Assembly: GCA_965263455.1 (NCBI GenBank) | Contig: CBDHHN010000004.1 | Location: 1,798,001-1,862,000 of the forward strand | From: CADEDH01 sp965263455 | GTDB taxonomy: Bacteria; Actinomycetota; Acidimicrobiia; Acidimicrobiales; SZUA-35 | Direction: 5' to 3' | DNA length: 64,000 nt | Part shown: piece by piece, positions 32,279 through 40,996 of the stretch | How positions within the stretch are numbered: position 1 is the stretch's first letter | Layout of the letters: every line of letters starts with the position of its first letter | Position numbers and translations under genes: made by a program | Notes under the pieces: model-generated | Told to the model about the DNA's origin: nothing | What the model saw: the letters and a program-made list of their open reading frames with translations, nothing else | The model's database searches: none

Positions 32279-33628
32279 ATGTCAACCCCCACCCCACTCG
32301 ACGACGGGCCGCTGCGGCTGGCCTATCTGTCGTACCGTTCGAAGCCGACGGTGGGGGGCCAGGGCATCTACACCCGTCACCTGACCAAGGCCCTGGTCGA
32401 CCTGGGCCACCACGTGGAGGTGTTCTCGGGCCAGCCCTATCCCGTGCTCGACGAGCGCGTCGAGCTGCATCAGCTACCCAGCCTCGACATCTTCAACGAG
32501 CATTTCCCGGGCCGGACGCCGGCCTTCTGGGAGATCAAGTCGATGGCCGACTTCATCGAGATCAGCCAGTTCTCCCTCGGGACCTTCTCCGAGCCCCTGG
32601 CCTTCAGCGTGCGGGCTCTCCAGGCCCTGCGGGCCCGAACCGGTGACTTCGACATCGTCCACGACAACCAGTGTCTGGGCTACGGGATCCTGGGCATCGA
32701 TCGCATCCTGCCCACCCTCGTCACCCTGCACCACCCCATCACCGTCGATCGGCGACTGGAGATGGAGGCGGCCCGCTCCCGATGGAAGCGGTTCAGCTCC
32801 TCCCGCTGGTACTCGTTCGTGAAGATGCAGGGTCGGGTGGCCCGCCGCATGCCGCGCATCGTGGTCGTCTCGGAGAACTCGATCGACGACATCCACCGTG
32901 ACATGGGAGTCGACCGGTCCAGGATGCGGCTCGTCCACGTCGGCGTCGACCCCGACCTGTTCCGACCCCTGCCCGGGGTCGAGCGGACTCCGGGCCGTCT
33001 GATCACCACCGCTTCGGCCGATGTCGAGATGAAGGGCCTGCGCTTCCTGTTGGAGGCCATGGCCAAGCTCCGGACCGAACGCGACGTGAGCCTGACCGTG
33101 ATCGGACGGGCCAAGGAGGGTGGCCGGTCGGCCGAGCTGATCGACAAGCTCGGCCTGGCCGACGCCATCACGTTCGTCAGCGGTGTGCCCGACGAGCGGA
33201 TCGTGGAGTTGTACGCCGAGTCGGAGCTGGCGGTGGTGCCATCGCTGTACGAGGGTTTCTCCCTGCCGGCGGTGGAGGCCATGGGCTCGGGCACGCCGCT
33301 GGTGGCCACCACCGGGGGCGCCTTGCCCGAGGTCACCGGAGCCGACGGCGAGACCGTGCTCCAGTGCGAGCCCGGCAACGTCGACTCGCTGGTCACCGCC
33401 CTGCGGCGCGGCCTCGACAACCCCGAACTGCGGGACCGCATCGGGGCCGCCGGCCGGGAGCGGGTCAGTCGCCTGTACACCTGGCGCCAGACCGCCATCA
33501 ACACCGTGGCCCAGTACCGGGAGGTCGTGGCCCTGGCCGCCGAGCGGAGGGACGCCGGCACCGATACCGGCACCGGGCCCACGCCCACCCCGGCCGACGC
33601 CGCACCGTCGGCCGACGGCGAGGCCTGA
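32279..33628 (+). CDS. GT4-family glycosyltransferase
   Basis: 449 residues with the GT-B fold pattern of family 4: N-terminal GGQGIYTRHLTKALVDLGH, central VHVGVDPDLFRPL, and the E-x7-E type motif EGFSLPAVEAMGSGTPLVA. The donor is a nucleotide-activated sugar, not identifiable. RBS CGGAG sits 6 nt before the ATG. A Thr/Pro/Ala-rich tail (about 425-449) is disordered. It opens a three-gene operon with a methyltransferase 3 nt later and a toroid protein overlapping that, so the product is probably a methylated surface glycan or glycolipid (inferred). Confidence 0.9.
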   Translation: MSTPTPLDDGPLRLAYLSYRSKPTVGGQGIYTRHLTKALVDLGHHVEVFSGQPYPVLDERVELHQLPSLDIFNEHFPGRTPAFWEIKSMADFIEISQFSLGTFSEPLAFSVRALQALRARTGDFDIVHDNQCLGYGILGIDRILPTLVTLHHPITVDRRLEMEAARSRWKRFSSSRWYSFVKMQGRVARRMPRIVVVSENSIDDIHRDMGVDRSRMRLVHVGVDPDLFRPLPGVERTPGRLITTASADVEMKGLRFLLEAMAKLRTERDVSLTVIGRAKEGGRSAELIDKLGLADAITFVSGVPDERIVELYAESELAVVPSLYEGFSLPAVEAMGSGTPLVATTGGALPEVTGADGETVLQCEPGNVDSLVTALRRGLDNPELRDRIGAAGRERVSRLYTWRQTAINTVAQYREVVALAAERRDAGTDTGTGPTPTPADAAPSADGEA

Positions 33629-33631
33629 GCC

Positions 33632-34387
33632 GTGCTGACCGTCGACTACGACCGGCTGGAACTGAAGCCCGGTATGACGGTGCTGGACCTGGGAGCCGGC
33701 TTCGGGCGGCACGCCTTCGAGACCGCCCGCCGGGGAGCCAGCGTGTTCGCCGTGGACCTGGCCCGGGACGAGCTGGTGGCCTGCGACCACACCTTCGCCG
33801 CCATGGCCGAGGCCGGCGAGCTGAGCGACGAGGTCCACACCGGGGTGGCCCAGGGAAACGGCCTGCGCCTCCCCTTTCGGGACGGGACCTTCGACCGCAT
33901 CATCGCTTCCGAAGTGCTGGAACACGTGCCCGACGACCTCGGGGTCATGGCCGAACTGCATCGGGTCCTGGCTCCCGGCGGACGGCTGGCGGCCACGGTG
34001 CCCTCGACCATCCCGGAACAGATCTGCTGGTGGCTCGACGACGCGTACCACGCGCCCAAGGCCGAGGGCGGCCACGTCCGCATCTACACCTCGGCCGAGC
34101 TGACGACCAAGCTGGCGGCCACCGGGTTCGAGCCGGTCGACACCCACCGGGCTCACGCCCTCCACAGCCCGTACTGGTGGCTCAAGTGCGCCGTCGGGGT
34201 CGACAACGACGACCACCCCCTGGTCAAGGCCTACCTGCGCCTGCTGACCTGGGACATCGTCGAGGCCCCGACCGTGACCCGCACCGCCGACCGGCTCCTC
34301 AACCCGGTGCTGGGCAAGAGCACCGTGATCTACGCCGACCGGCCGGCCCGCACCGCCGACGGCGCCGCCACCGGGGCGGCGGCGTGA
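33632..34387 (+). CDS. Class I SAM-dependent methyltransferase
   Basis: 251 residues, GTG start 3 nt after the glycosyltransferase stop. Motif I VLDLGAGFGRHAFE, acidic VFAVDLARDEL, and post-I SEVLEHVPDDLGVMAELHRV with LAPGGRLAATVP place it in the Methyltransf_11 group. The acceptor is unknown. Its stop overlaps the GTG of the next gene (GTGA). Tight coupling to GT4 suggests O- or C-methylation of the sugar product. Confidence 0.9.
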   Translation: MLTVDYDRLELKPGMTVLDLGAGFGRHAFETARRGASVFAVDLARDELVACDHTFAAMAEAGELSDEVHTGVAQGNGLRLPFRDGTFDRIIASEVLEHVPDDLGVMAELHRVLAPGGRLAATVPSTIPEQICWWLDDAYHAPKAEGGHVRIYTSAELTTKLAATGFEPVDTHRAHALHSPYWWLKCAVGVDNDDHPLVKAYLRLLTWDIVEAPTVTRTADRLLNPVLGKSTVIYADRPARTADGAATGAAA

Positions 34388-35415
34388 CGGCCCGGCTGCA
34401 CACGCCGTCGGTCCCCGGGATCGTCACCGCCCACGACCTGGAACTGACGGGCGAGCGCATCGCCGAACTCCAGCTCGGCACCGGCATGATCCCCTGGTAC
34501 CCGGACGGCCACTGCGATCCCTGGAACCACGTGGAGACGGCCATGGCCCTGACCACGGTGGGCCGCCGAGCGGAGGCCGAGCGGGCCTACCAGTGGCTGG
34601 CCGACGTCCAGCACGAGCACGGCGGTTGGCACAACTACTACCTGGCCGACGGCGTCGAGGACGACAAGTTCGACGTCAACTGCATCGCCTACGTGGCCAC
34701 CGGGGTGTGGCACCACTACCTGGGCACCGGGGACCTGGGGTTCGCCGAGACCCTGTGGCCCGTGGTCGACCGGGCCATCGAGTACGTGCTCGAACTCCAG
34801 ACCCTGCGGGGCGAGATCATCTGGGCCCGCAAGCAGAACGGCACCCCCTGGAACTACGCCCTGCTCACCGGGTCGTCGTCGATCAGCCACAGCCTGGCCT
34901 GCGCCCGGGCCCTGGCCGCCCGACTGGGCCACGAGCGACCGTGGTGGATCGACTCCCGCAAGCGGCTGGTCGACACCATCGTCAACTGCCCCGAGGCCTT
35001 CGCCCCCAAGGATCGCTGGGCCATGGACTGGTACTACCCGGTCCTGGCCGGTGCTCTGCTGGGGGACGAGGCCCGGACCCGACTGGCCCAGGGTTGGGAC
35101 ACCTTCGTCATGGAGGACCGGGGGGTCCGTTGCGTATCGGACGAGCCGTGGGTCACGGCGGCCGAGACCTGCGAGTGCGCCATGGCCTACCTGGCCGTCG
35201 GCGACCGGGGCCGGGCCCTCGACCTGTACCGGTGGGCCCAGAACCTGCGGGCCGACGACGGGGCCTACTTCACCGGCATCGTGTACCCGGACGAGGTCAA
35301 CTACCCGGGCAACGAGCTGACGGCCTACACCTCGGCCGCCGTGATCCTGGCCGCCGACGCCCTGGACGGGTCCAACCCGACCAGCGACCTGTTCCTCCCC
35401 GGCCGCGACACCTGA
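34384..35415 (+). CDS. Alpha/alpha-toroid protein (prenyltransferase/terpene-cyclase-like fold)
   Basis: 343 residues, GTG start overlapping the methyltransferase stop. Repeated Trp- and Gly-rich helices (WYPDGHCDPWNHVETAMAL, HGGWHNYYLADGVED, GTPWNYALLTGSSSI, AMDWYYPVLAG) form the pattern of alpha-alpha barrels, commonly annotated prenyltransferase in actinobacteria. No isoprenoid DxDD or DDxxD motif is seen, so terpene chemistry is doubtful; a carbohydrate-active toroid is equally likely. It is the third gene of the GT4 operon and has no signal peptide, so it probably acts in the cytoplasm. Confidence 0.7.
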   Translation: MTARLHTPSVPGIVTAHDLELTGERIAELQLGTGMIPWYPDGHCDPWNHVETAMALTTVGRRAEAERAYQWLADVQHEHGGWHNYYLADGVEDDKFDVNCIAYVATGVWHHYLGTGDLGFAETLWPVVDRAIEYVLELQTLRGEIIWARKQNGTPWNYALLTGSSSISHSLACARALAARLGHERPWWIDSRKRLVDTIVNCPEAFAPKDRWAMDWYYPVLAGALLGDEARTRLAQGWDTFVMEDRGVRCVSDEPWVTAAETCECAMAYLAVGDRGRALDLYRWAQNLRADDGAYFTGIVYPDEVNYPGNELTAYTSAAVILAADALDGSNPTSDLFLPGRDT

Positions 35416-35463
35416 CCGGGGCGCCCGACCCCGACACCGGACCGAACCGGGCGGGCGGCGGGG

Positions 35464-36117
35464 TCAGCGTCGACGCAGGATCCGGAGCGAGCCGGTGGCC
35501 CCGATCTCGGTGAAGCGCCCGGACGCGAGAGCCGGGCGGTAGATCAGGTCGTGGGGCGCCTGTCCGCCGTCGGCCGGGTCGGCGAACACGTCGTGCACGG
35601 CCAGGATCCCGCCGGGCGCGACCTGCGGGGTCCAGCCCTCGTAGTCGAGGCGGGCCGGTTCGGTGCCGTGGCCGCCGTCGATGAACAGGAACGACAGCGG
35701 CGTCGACCAGTGGGCGGCCACCCGGGGCGAGTCGCCGACCACGGCGACCACATGGTCCTCCAGCCCGGCGTCGTGGATGGTGCGGCGGAACAGGGGCAGG
35801 GTGTCGAGGCGACCGAGGGCGGGGTCGACCAGGTCGGGTTCGTGCCACTCCCACCCGGCCTGGTTCTCCTCCGAGCCACGGTGATGGTCGACGCAGTACA
35901 GGACGGCCCCGGCGGCGGCCGCCACCGGGCCCAGGTAGCAGGCCGACTTGCCGCAGTAGCTGCCGACCTCGAGGAGTGGGCCGAGGGTGTGGTCGGCGGC
36001 GGCCGCGGCGCGAGCCAGGGCCAGACCCTCGTCCGGGGGCATGAAGCCCCGGGCCGCCTCGGCCGCCGCCAGTTGGGTCGGGGTGAGGGGCGGGTCGCCG
36101 ACCGACCCGGTGGTCAT
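35464..36117 (-). CDS. Class I SAM-dependent methyltransferase (Methyltransf_24-like)
   Basis: 217 residues. LLEVGSYCGKSACYLGPVA is motif I, VLYCVDHHRGSEENQ holds the acidic residue, and FLFIDGGHGTEPARLDYEGW plus LAVHDVFADP follow the pattern of cephalosporin hydroxylase-like or macrocin O-methyltransferase-like enzymes. It is convergent with the toroid gene and 4 nt upstream of the gtrA-type gene, so it belongs with the surface glycan cluster. The substrate is unknown. Confidence 0.85.
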   Translation of the reverse strand: MTTGSVGDPPLTPTQLAAAEAARGFMPPDEGLALARAAAAADHTLGPLLEVGSYCGKSACYLGPVAAAAGAVLYCVDHHRGSEENQAGWEWHEPDLVDPALGRLDTLPLFRRTIHDAGLEDHVVAVVGDSPRVAAHWSTPLSFLFIDGGHGTEPARLDYEGWTPQVAPGGILAVHDVFADPADGGQAPHDLIYRPALASGRFTEIGATGSLRILRRR

Positions 36118-36121
36118 CGGG

Positions 36122-36610
36122 TCACCCGTTCACCGGATCGGCTGCCGGCGGCGAGCGGTCGGCGTCGGCCAGGCGCCGGGCGGCGGCGTCGAACATGCGG
36201 TCGAGCAGGACGAACTTGAGGACCCAGACCACGAGGTACCCGGCCAGGCTGGCCCCGGCCACCCAGTACCAGGTGTCCCACACCCGGTCGGCCATCTCGG
36301 CCAGGGCCGTCGACACCACCAGCCCGATGAGGGCCAGGGTCCAGAAGGGGACGATCTCGGCTCGCATGCTGTGGGCGCCCCGAACCTCCCACACCCAGCG
36401 CCGACTGAGAAGGTAGGCGGGGATCGCCGACAGCAAGGCGGCGAACACGTTGGCCCGACCACCGCTCCACCCCCAGCCCGAGTTGGCCAGCAGAAGCAGA
36501 ACCTGGTGGTTGAGCACGTTGATGGCCGACACGGCCACATACCGCAGGGCCAGGGCCCGTCGCCCCAGCACGAACGTCGAGATCGAGCCCACTGTCGATT
36601 GCAGCACCAC
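36122..36610 (-). CDS. GtrA-family membrane protein
   Basis: 162 residues from the GTG at 36610 (another GTG at 36607); no ATG is available at a sensible position. Four hydrophobic segments, starting RYVAVSAINVLNHQVLLLLA and including VFAALLSAIPAYLLSRRWVW, match GtrA/DPMS flippase-like proteins, which help move lipid-linked sugars across the membrane or anchor glycosyltransferases. The start is uncertain because the frame stays open upstream. It is read together with the methyltransferase, 4 nt apart. Confidence 0.85.
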   Translation of the reverse strand: MVLQSTVGSISTFVLGRRALALRYVAVSAINVLNHQVLLLLANSGWGWSGGRANVFAALLSAIPAYLLSRRWVWEVRGAHSMRAEIVPFWTLALIGLVVSTALAEMADRVWDTWYWVAGASLAGYLVVWVLKFVLLDRMFDAAARRLADADRSPPAADPVNG

Positions 36611-36728
36611 CGGGCAGGGTACCCGGACCCCGCCCTCGGCGGGACCCGGGCCCCGGAGCGCCGATTTTCCCGGCCCGGCGGGCGGGGCGCGAGCCGGATC
36701 GGGTCCCCGCCGTGGCACCCTGAGCCCC

Positions 36729-38102
36729 ATGCCCAGGACACCAGGATTCCGGACCCGCCACCGGCCGGTCGCCCTCCTCGCCGCCGCCCTGCTCGGGTTG
36801 GCCGCCTGCTCCGACACCACCGCCGGCCCCACGCAGCTGATCCAACCCGAGGGTGACGCCACCACCGCCGGCCCGCCCCCGACCGCGGCCCCCGACGACG
36901 ACGCGGGGAGCACCGAGCCGACCGACGGCGGGAACCAGGGGGAGGCGGCCGAGCCGGCCGCCGTCACCGCCCCGTCGGCCACCTCGGCCGTGTGGAGCGA
37001 GGTCGACTTCAACCTGGTCACCGTGGCCACCCTGGCTCAGCCCATCTCGCTCAAGGCCCGCCCCGGGGAGGACGACCTGTGGGTCCTGGAGCGGGCCGGC
37101 AGGGTCCGCCGGATCAGCCGCGAACTCGACGAGAGCGCCGGGACCGAGACCCTGAGCCTGATGCCGGAGGCGGTTCTCGACCTCACGGCCCAGGTCACCA
37201 CCGAGGGCGAGGGCGGCCTGCTGGGGATGGACTTCTCCCCCGACGGCTCCAGCCTCTACCTCCACTACACCGAGCGGTCGGAGGGGTCCAACGTCATCTC
37301 CGAGTTCCCCCTCGACGCCGCCGGCAACCCGGGCCCGGAGCGGATCATGCTCACGGTGCCTGAGCCGTTCTCGAACCACAACGGCGGCGATCTCGACGTC
37401 GACGCCGACGGTCTGCTGTACATCAGCCTGGGTGACGGGGGCGCCGGTGGCGATCCCCTCGGCAGCGGCCAGGACGCCACCACCCTGCTGGGGTCGATCC
37501 TGCGTATCGACCCCACGCCCTCGGCCGACGCCCCCTACACCATCCCGGCCGACAACCCCTTCGCCGACGCCACCGACGGCACCCGGCCCGAGATCTGGCT
37601 GTGGGGGTTGCGCAACCCGTGGCGCATGTCGCTCGACACTGCCACCGGCGACCTGTGGCTGGGCGATGTCGGCCAGGAGCTGATCGAGGAGGTCAATGTG
37701 GTTGCGCCGACCGACGGCGGGGCCAACCTGGGCTGGAACCTGGTCGAGGGCAATCGGCCCTACGGTGGCGAGGCCCCGGAGAACCACCTTGCCCCGCTCT
37801 ACACCTACGACCACGAGCAGGGGCGGTGCTCGGTCACCGGGGGCTTCGTCTACCGCGGTTCCGTCATGCCCGCCCTCGACGGGGTCTACCTCTTCGCCGA
37901 CTTCTGCGCCCCCGGGGTGGCCGGAGTCCAGCGCAACGGCTCGGGTGAGCCGACGGTGGCCGAGCTGGCGCTCGACCGCCGCCCCGAGCAGGTCATCGGG
38001 TTCGGGCAGGGCGCCTCGGGCGAGCTGTACGTGCTCGAGGCCGGAGGCGCGGTGTCTCGGGTCCAGGTGCCGGACTGGCCCTGGACCGTCGTCACGGCCT
38101 GA
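36729..38102 (+). CDS. PQQ-dependent sugar dehydrogenase-like lipoprotein
   Basis: 457 residues. A lipoprotein signal (ALLAAALLGLAAC, Cys27) is followed by a Thr/Pro/Asp-rich linker (28-85) and a six-bladed beta-propeller of the soluble glucose dehydrogenase/Asd family: EGEGGLLGMDFSPDG, FSNHNGGDLDVDADGLLYIS, EIWLWGLRNPWRMSLD and LFADFCAPGV. Family members oxidise aldose sugars with PQQ and calcium at the outer face of the membrane. Whether this one holds PQQ cannot be told. No PQQ synthesis genes are in the window. A 12-bp stem terminator follows. Confidence 0.88.
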   Translation: MPRTPGFRTRHRPVALLAAALLGLAACSDTTAGPTQLIQPEGDATTAGPPPTAAPDDDAGSTEPTDGGNQGEAAEPAAVTAPSATSAVWSEVDFNLVTVATLAQPISLKARPGEDDLWVLERAGRVRRISRELDESAGTETLSLMPEAVLDLTAQVTTEGEGGLLGMDFSPDGSSLYLHYTERSEGSNVISEFPLDAAGNPGPERIMLTVPEPFSNHNGGDLDVDADGLLYISLGDGGAGGDPLGSGQDATTLLGSILRIDPTPSADAPYTIPADNPFADATDGTRPEIWLWGLRNPWRMSLDTATGDLWLGDVGQELIEEVNVVAPTDGGANLGWNLVEGNRPYGGEAPENHLAPLYTYDHEQGRCSVTGGFVYRGSVMPALDGVYLFADFCAPGVAGVQRNGSGEPTVAELALDRRPEQVIGFGQGASGELYVLEAGGAVSRVQVPDWPWTVVTA

Positions 38103-38108
38103 ACCGAA

Positions 38109-38148
38109 CCCGGGCGGCCCGATGGGCCGCCATGAAGGGCCGCCCGGG
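38109..38148. terminator. Bidirectional hairpin terminator
   Basis: CCCGGGCGGCCC (38109-38120) and GGGCCGCCCGGG (38137-38148) form a perfect 12-bp stem with a 16-nt loop, in the 54-bp gap between convergent genes. There is no T tract, as is common in high-G+C genomes. Confidence 0.75.
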
Positions 38149-38156
38149 GCCCGGGC

Positions 38157-38582
38157 TCAGAACTTGTAGCGGTAGACGTTGGTGCTTCGCTGCTCGAAGC
38201 CCAACCGCTGGTACAGCCGGTTGGCCGCCTCACGGGAGGGCCGGGAGGTGAGATCGACGGTCGTCACCCCCATGTCGGCCGCCCGCTTGAGGGCCTCGAC
38301 GTTGAGGGCGTTGCCCACGCCCTTGCCTCGGGCCGCCCCGTCCACCACCACGTCTTCGATCCAGGCCCGGATGCCGGTGGGGATGGCGAAGGTGACCAAC
38401 GTCATCGAGCCCAGGATCTCGCCGTCCTCGACGGCCAGGAGGAGGGTCGAGGCCTCGGATTTCACGATCCGGGTCAGGTACTCGCGGCTGGGGGGCGGGC
38501 TGGACGACGAGAGCTGGGGGATCAGCCGCTCGAAGGCGGCCACCATGTCGTCGCTGACGTCGGTGGGCTCGATGATCTGCAC
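38157..38582 (-). CDS. GNAT-family N-acetyltransferase
   Basis: 141 residues from GTG 38582. WIEDVVVDGAARGKGVGNAL contains the acetyl-CoA motif A (RGKGVG), followed by VTTVDLTSRPSREAANRLYQ and LGFEQRSTNVYRY, typical of short GNAT enzymes. The substrate is unknown. A CATACT box lies 6 nt before the GTG, so the transcript may be leaderless. It is divergent from the PAC2-family gene. Confidence 0.88.
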   Translation of the reverse strand: MQIIEPTDVSDDMVAAFERLIPQLSSSSPPPSREYLTRIVKSEASTLLLAVEDGEILGSMTLVTFAIPTGIRAWIEDVVVDGAARGKGVGNALNVEALKRAADMGVTTVDLTSRPSREAANRLYQRLGFEQRSTNVYRYKF

Positions 38583-38588
38583 CCGCCC

Positions 38589-38594
38589 AGTATG
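38589..38594 (-). promoter_or_regulatory. Candidate -10 box (CATACT) for the GNAT gene
   Basis: CATACT on the reverse strand with 6-nt spacing to the GTG start at 38582. Confidence 0.4.
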
Positions 38595-38640
38595 GCCCCG
38601 GCGAGACCGGGCCCGGTGGGGAGGGCTAACGTGGTCCGGG

Positions 38641-39477
38641 ATGGACTTTGTGCACTGGACCGCAGCGCGACCCCAACTCCGGGACCCGATCCTGCTCGTG
38701 GCCTTCGCCGGCTGGGGGGATGCCGGGGACGCCGCCACCACTGCGGCCCGCCACCTCCGCGACCGACTGGGCGGCGAGGCCTTCGCCGACATCGATCCCG
38801 AGCCGTTCTACGACTTCACCTCCAGCCGACCCATGGTCCAGCTGCGGGGTGCGGGCCGGGAGATCGAGTGGCCCTCCAACGAGTTCGCCGCCGTCACCGC
38901 CCCGGTGGGCAGCCACGATCTGATCGTGCTGGTCGGTGACGAGCCTCAGCTCCAGTGGCGGACCTTCTGCCGTCAGATCATCTCCATCGTCGACGAGTTC
39001 GACGTCAAGCTGGTCATCTCCCTCGGCGCCCTCATCGCCGACGTCGTGCACTCCCGGCCGACCCGCATCTACGCCTCGGGCTACGACCGGGAGCTCAACG
39101 AACGCCTCGACCTTGAGCCCTCCAGCTACGAGGGCCCCACCGGGATCGTCGGCGTCCTCCACGACGCCCTGCGCCAGAACGAGACGGGCTCGGTGTCGAT
39201 GTGGGCCTCGATTCCGGGCTACGTGCCGAACGCCACCTCACCCAAGGCGGCCCTGGCCCTGGTGGAGCGGGTCAGCCAGCTGCTGGAGATCCCGGTGCCG
39301 ACCACGGCGCTGGAGATCGGGGCCGCGGCCTACGAGCGGCAGGTGACCGAACTGGTGGAGGACGACGAGGACACCATGGCCTATGTGGCCCAGCTGGAGG
39401 AGGCGTACGACTCCATGCAGCCGGAGTCCGGGGCGAACCTGATCGAAGAGCTCGAGGAGTACCTCCGGGACCGCTGA
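38641..39477 (+). CDS. PAC2-family protein
   Basis: 278 residues. LLVAFAGWGDAGDAATTAAR opens the PAC2 fold; LIVLVGDEPQLQW, LVISLGALIADVVHSRPTR and SMWASIPGYVP follow. The C-terminal acidic helix (LVEDDEDTMAYVAQLEEAYD) is typical of the actinobacterial members. PAC2 proteins are related to archaeal and eukaryotic proteasome assembly chaperones. In actinobacteria they often occur in species with a proteasome, but no proteasome gene is in this window. ATG 38641 has TAACGT 8 nt upstream. Confidence 0.88.
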   Translation: MDFVHWTAARPQLRDPILLVAFAGWGDAGDAATTAARHLRDRLGGEAFADIDPEPFYDFTSSRPMVQLRGAGREIEWPSNEFAAVTAPVGSHDLIVLVGDEPQLQWRTFCRQIISIVDEFDVKLVISLGALIADVVHSRPTRIYASGYDRELNERLDLEPSSYEGPTGIVGVLHDALRQNETGSVSMWASIPGYVPNATSPKAALALVERVSQLLEIPVPTTALEIGAAAYERQVTELVEDDEDTMAYVAQLEEAYDSMQPESGANLIEELEEYLRDR

Positions 39478-39592
39478 GCCCGGCGTTCCCTCCGCCAGCC
39501 TCTCCCCCTCCAGCCTCCCGCTCCCGCTGTTTGGCGCGTCGTTCGGCGCGTCGTGTCGACGGCTGGGCTGCTGCCATCGAACCGGCGACCCC

Positions 39593-39653
39593 TTGACGCG
39601 TCAAGAAACATCCAATAGCTTGACTCTTCAAGCACTAACACTTGATCCGTCAA
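39593..39653. promoter_or_regulatory. Three TTGA-N4-TCAA operator-like palindromes overlapping a promoter
   Basis: TTGACGCGTCAA (39593-39604), TTGACTCTTCAA (39620-39631) and TTGATCCGTCAA (39642-39653) are near-identical 12-bp palindromes with centres 27 and 22 bp apart, in an unusually A+T-rich stretch just before a small membrane-protein gene. The first doubles as a -35-like TTGACG with TAGCTT 17 nt downstream. This arrangement is typical of a repressor (for example MarR or Fnr-like half-sites); the regulator was not identified. Confidence 0.6.
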
Positions 39654-39669
39654 CAATTGGAGCCTTCCC

Positions 39670-40170
39670 GTGACCGCACCCACCAACCCCCTCTCATCCG
39701 CCACCGTCACCACCCTGCTTCGGGTGGCCGCCCTGCTCTGGGTCGTCTGGGGCATCGTCCACCTGGCCGCCGGCATCGGGGTCATGTCGAGCGACACGAC
39801 CACCGCCGTCGAGCTGATCGCCGACGGCACCGACCCGGCGCTGCTGGCCGTCGACTACCCGGACGCCGCCGGGGCCATCATCAACCAGCACGGCTGGAAT
39901 CTGGCCTGGGGCGGCCTGGTCACCGTCATCGGCGCCTGGTTCATCCTCCGCCGGAGCCCGGTCGCCATCTTCGTCACCGCCATGGTCGGCGGCCTGCTCG
40001 ACGTCGGCTACCTGCTGTTCATCGACCTCGGGGGCTACAACAACTTCGTGCCCGGCACGATCATGACCTTCGTGTCGGCCGCCGCCATCGTGATCAGCTT
40101 CCTGGCCTACTTCCGCGGGCTGCGAGGTGCCCCGGCCGAGCGCACCGTCGATCCCATCCCCGCCCCCTGA
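39670..40170 (+). CDS. Small four-helix membrane protein under operator control
   Basis: 166 residues, GTG start with TTGGAGCC at the right distance. Four hydrophobic segments (about 15-37, 74-94, 97-118 and 126-150) and no charged catalytic pattern. It starts MTAPTNPLSSATVTTLLRV. No family was recognised; similar small proteins of the DoxX/DUF4383-like size class are common. Its upstream palindromes make it the most clearly regulated small gene in the window. A hairpin follows at 40196-40220. Confidence 0.7.
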   Translation: MTAPTNPLSSATVTTLLRVAALLWVVWGIVHLAAGIGVMSSDTTTAVELIADGTDPALLAVDYPDAAGAIINQHGWNLAWGGLVTVIGAWFILRRSPVAIFVTAMVGGLLDVGYLLFIDLGGYNNFVPGTIMTFVSAAAIVISFLAYFRGLRGAPAERTVDPIPAP

Positions 40171-40195
40171 GCATCAGGTCCTGATCGCGGGCCGA

Positions 40196-40220
40196 GCCGG
40201 TGGCTGGACCCACCACCGGC
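40196..40220. terminator. Hairpin between convergent genes
   Basis: GCCGGTGG (40196-40203) and CCACCGGC (40213-40220), 8-bp stem with 9-nt loop, in the 61-bp gap between convergent genes. No T tract. Confidence 0.5.
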
Positions 40221-40231
40221 ACCGTCCGCGG

Positions 40232-40996
40232 TCAGGACCGCCAGACCGGACGCCGTGGCAGATCGAACAGGAAGCCGGTGTCGGTCGAGCCCTCGACCGC
40301 GGCCAGGGCCAGCTCGCTCCACTGGTCGCCGCTGGCCAGGGGCCGGGGCAGATCGCCCCGGGTGAACCAGCCGGCGTCGAGGCACTCGTTGGGATGGGGG
40401 GCCAGCTCACCGCCGACGGCCCGGCAGTGGAACACGATGCTGTACAGCGGGATACGACTGAATCCGGCCCGCAGCCCGTCGATGATGGCCAGCGGACGCA
40501 GGGCCTCACAGCGGATCCCGGTCTCCTCCAGGACCTCCTTCTCGGCCACCTCGGACGGGGAGTAGCCGATGTCGGCCCACCCGGTGGGGTAGAGCCACAC
40601 CCCGGAGTCGGCCCGCTGGATGAGCAGGAGCCGGCCGTCGTCGTCGCCCACGATGGCCCCGATGGCCACCTTGGGCGTGACGTATCCGGCGACCCCCGAT
40701 CCCACCATCCGCAGCCACTCGGCCCGGATCTCCTCGACCTCGTCCCGCTCCTCGACCTCGGGGTTCGCGACGACCTCGGCCTCCACCGCCATCGCCCGGG
40801 CACCATCGCCGGGGGCGGGTCCGGGCCCGGCGACCGACGGGCGGGCGGTGGCCCGGATCTCGGCCGCGATGGCCAGGATCTCCTCGTAGCGCTCGGCCTC
40901 GAACGGGTTCTCGGTGAACCCGAGCCCGGTCCGGGCCACCCCGGCCAGAGACTCGGCCCACCGGATCAGCTCGTCGTGATTGGCACCGTCGGTCAT
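40232..40996 (-). CDS. NUDIX hydrolase with N-terminal NUDIX_N-like domain
   Basis: 254 residues. A helical N-terminal domain (about 1-105) has an Asp/Glu/Arg pattern seen in NUDIX hydrolases of the ADP-ribose pyrophosphatase-like YjhB group. The NUDIX box follows with GWADIGYSPSEV and EVLEETGI; compared with the strict box, the Glu of GE is Tyr and the Arg is Lys, changes that are usual in this subfamily. A long linker (about 50-100) is Ala/Pro-rich. It likely hydrolyses a nucleoside diphosphate derivative. The ATG overlaps the glnD stop (ATGA), last gene of that operon. Confidence 0.88.
   Translation of the reverse strand: MTDGANHDELIRWAESLAGVARTGLGFTENPFEAERYEEILAIAAEIRATARPSVAGPGPAPGDGARAMAVEAEVVANPEVEERDEVEEIRAEWLRMVGSGVAGYVTPKVAIGAIVGDDDGRLLLIQRADSGVWLYPTGWADIGYSPSEVAEKEVLEETGIRCEALRPLAIIDGLRAGFSRIPLYSIVFHCRAVGGELAPHPNECLDAGWFTRGDLPRPLASGDQWSELALAAVEGSTDTGFLFDLPRRPVWRS

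Noticed and set aside
35416..35463. Terminator between convergent toroid and methyltransferase genes
   Set aside because: Only short, imperfect complementarity was seen, not a stable stem.
36611..36730. Extended N-terminus of the GtrA-type protein
   Set aside because: The open frame continues upstream over the start of the divergent gene, with a Pro/Gly/Arg-rich non-membrane sequence; GTG 36610 gives the family length.
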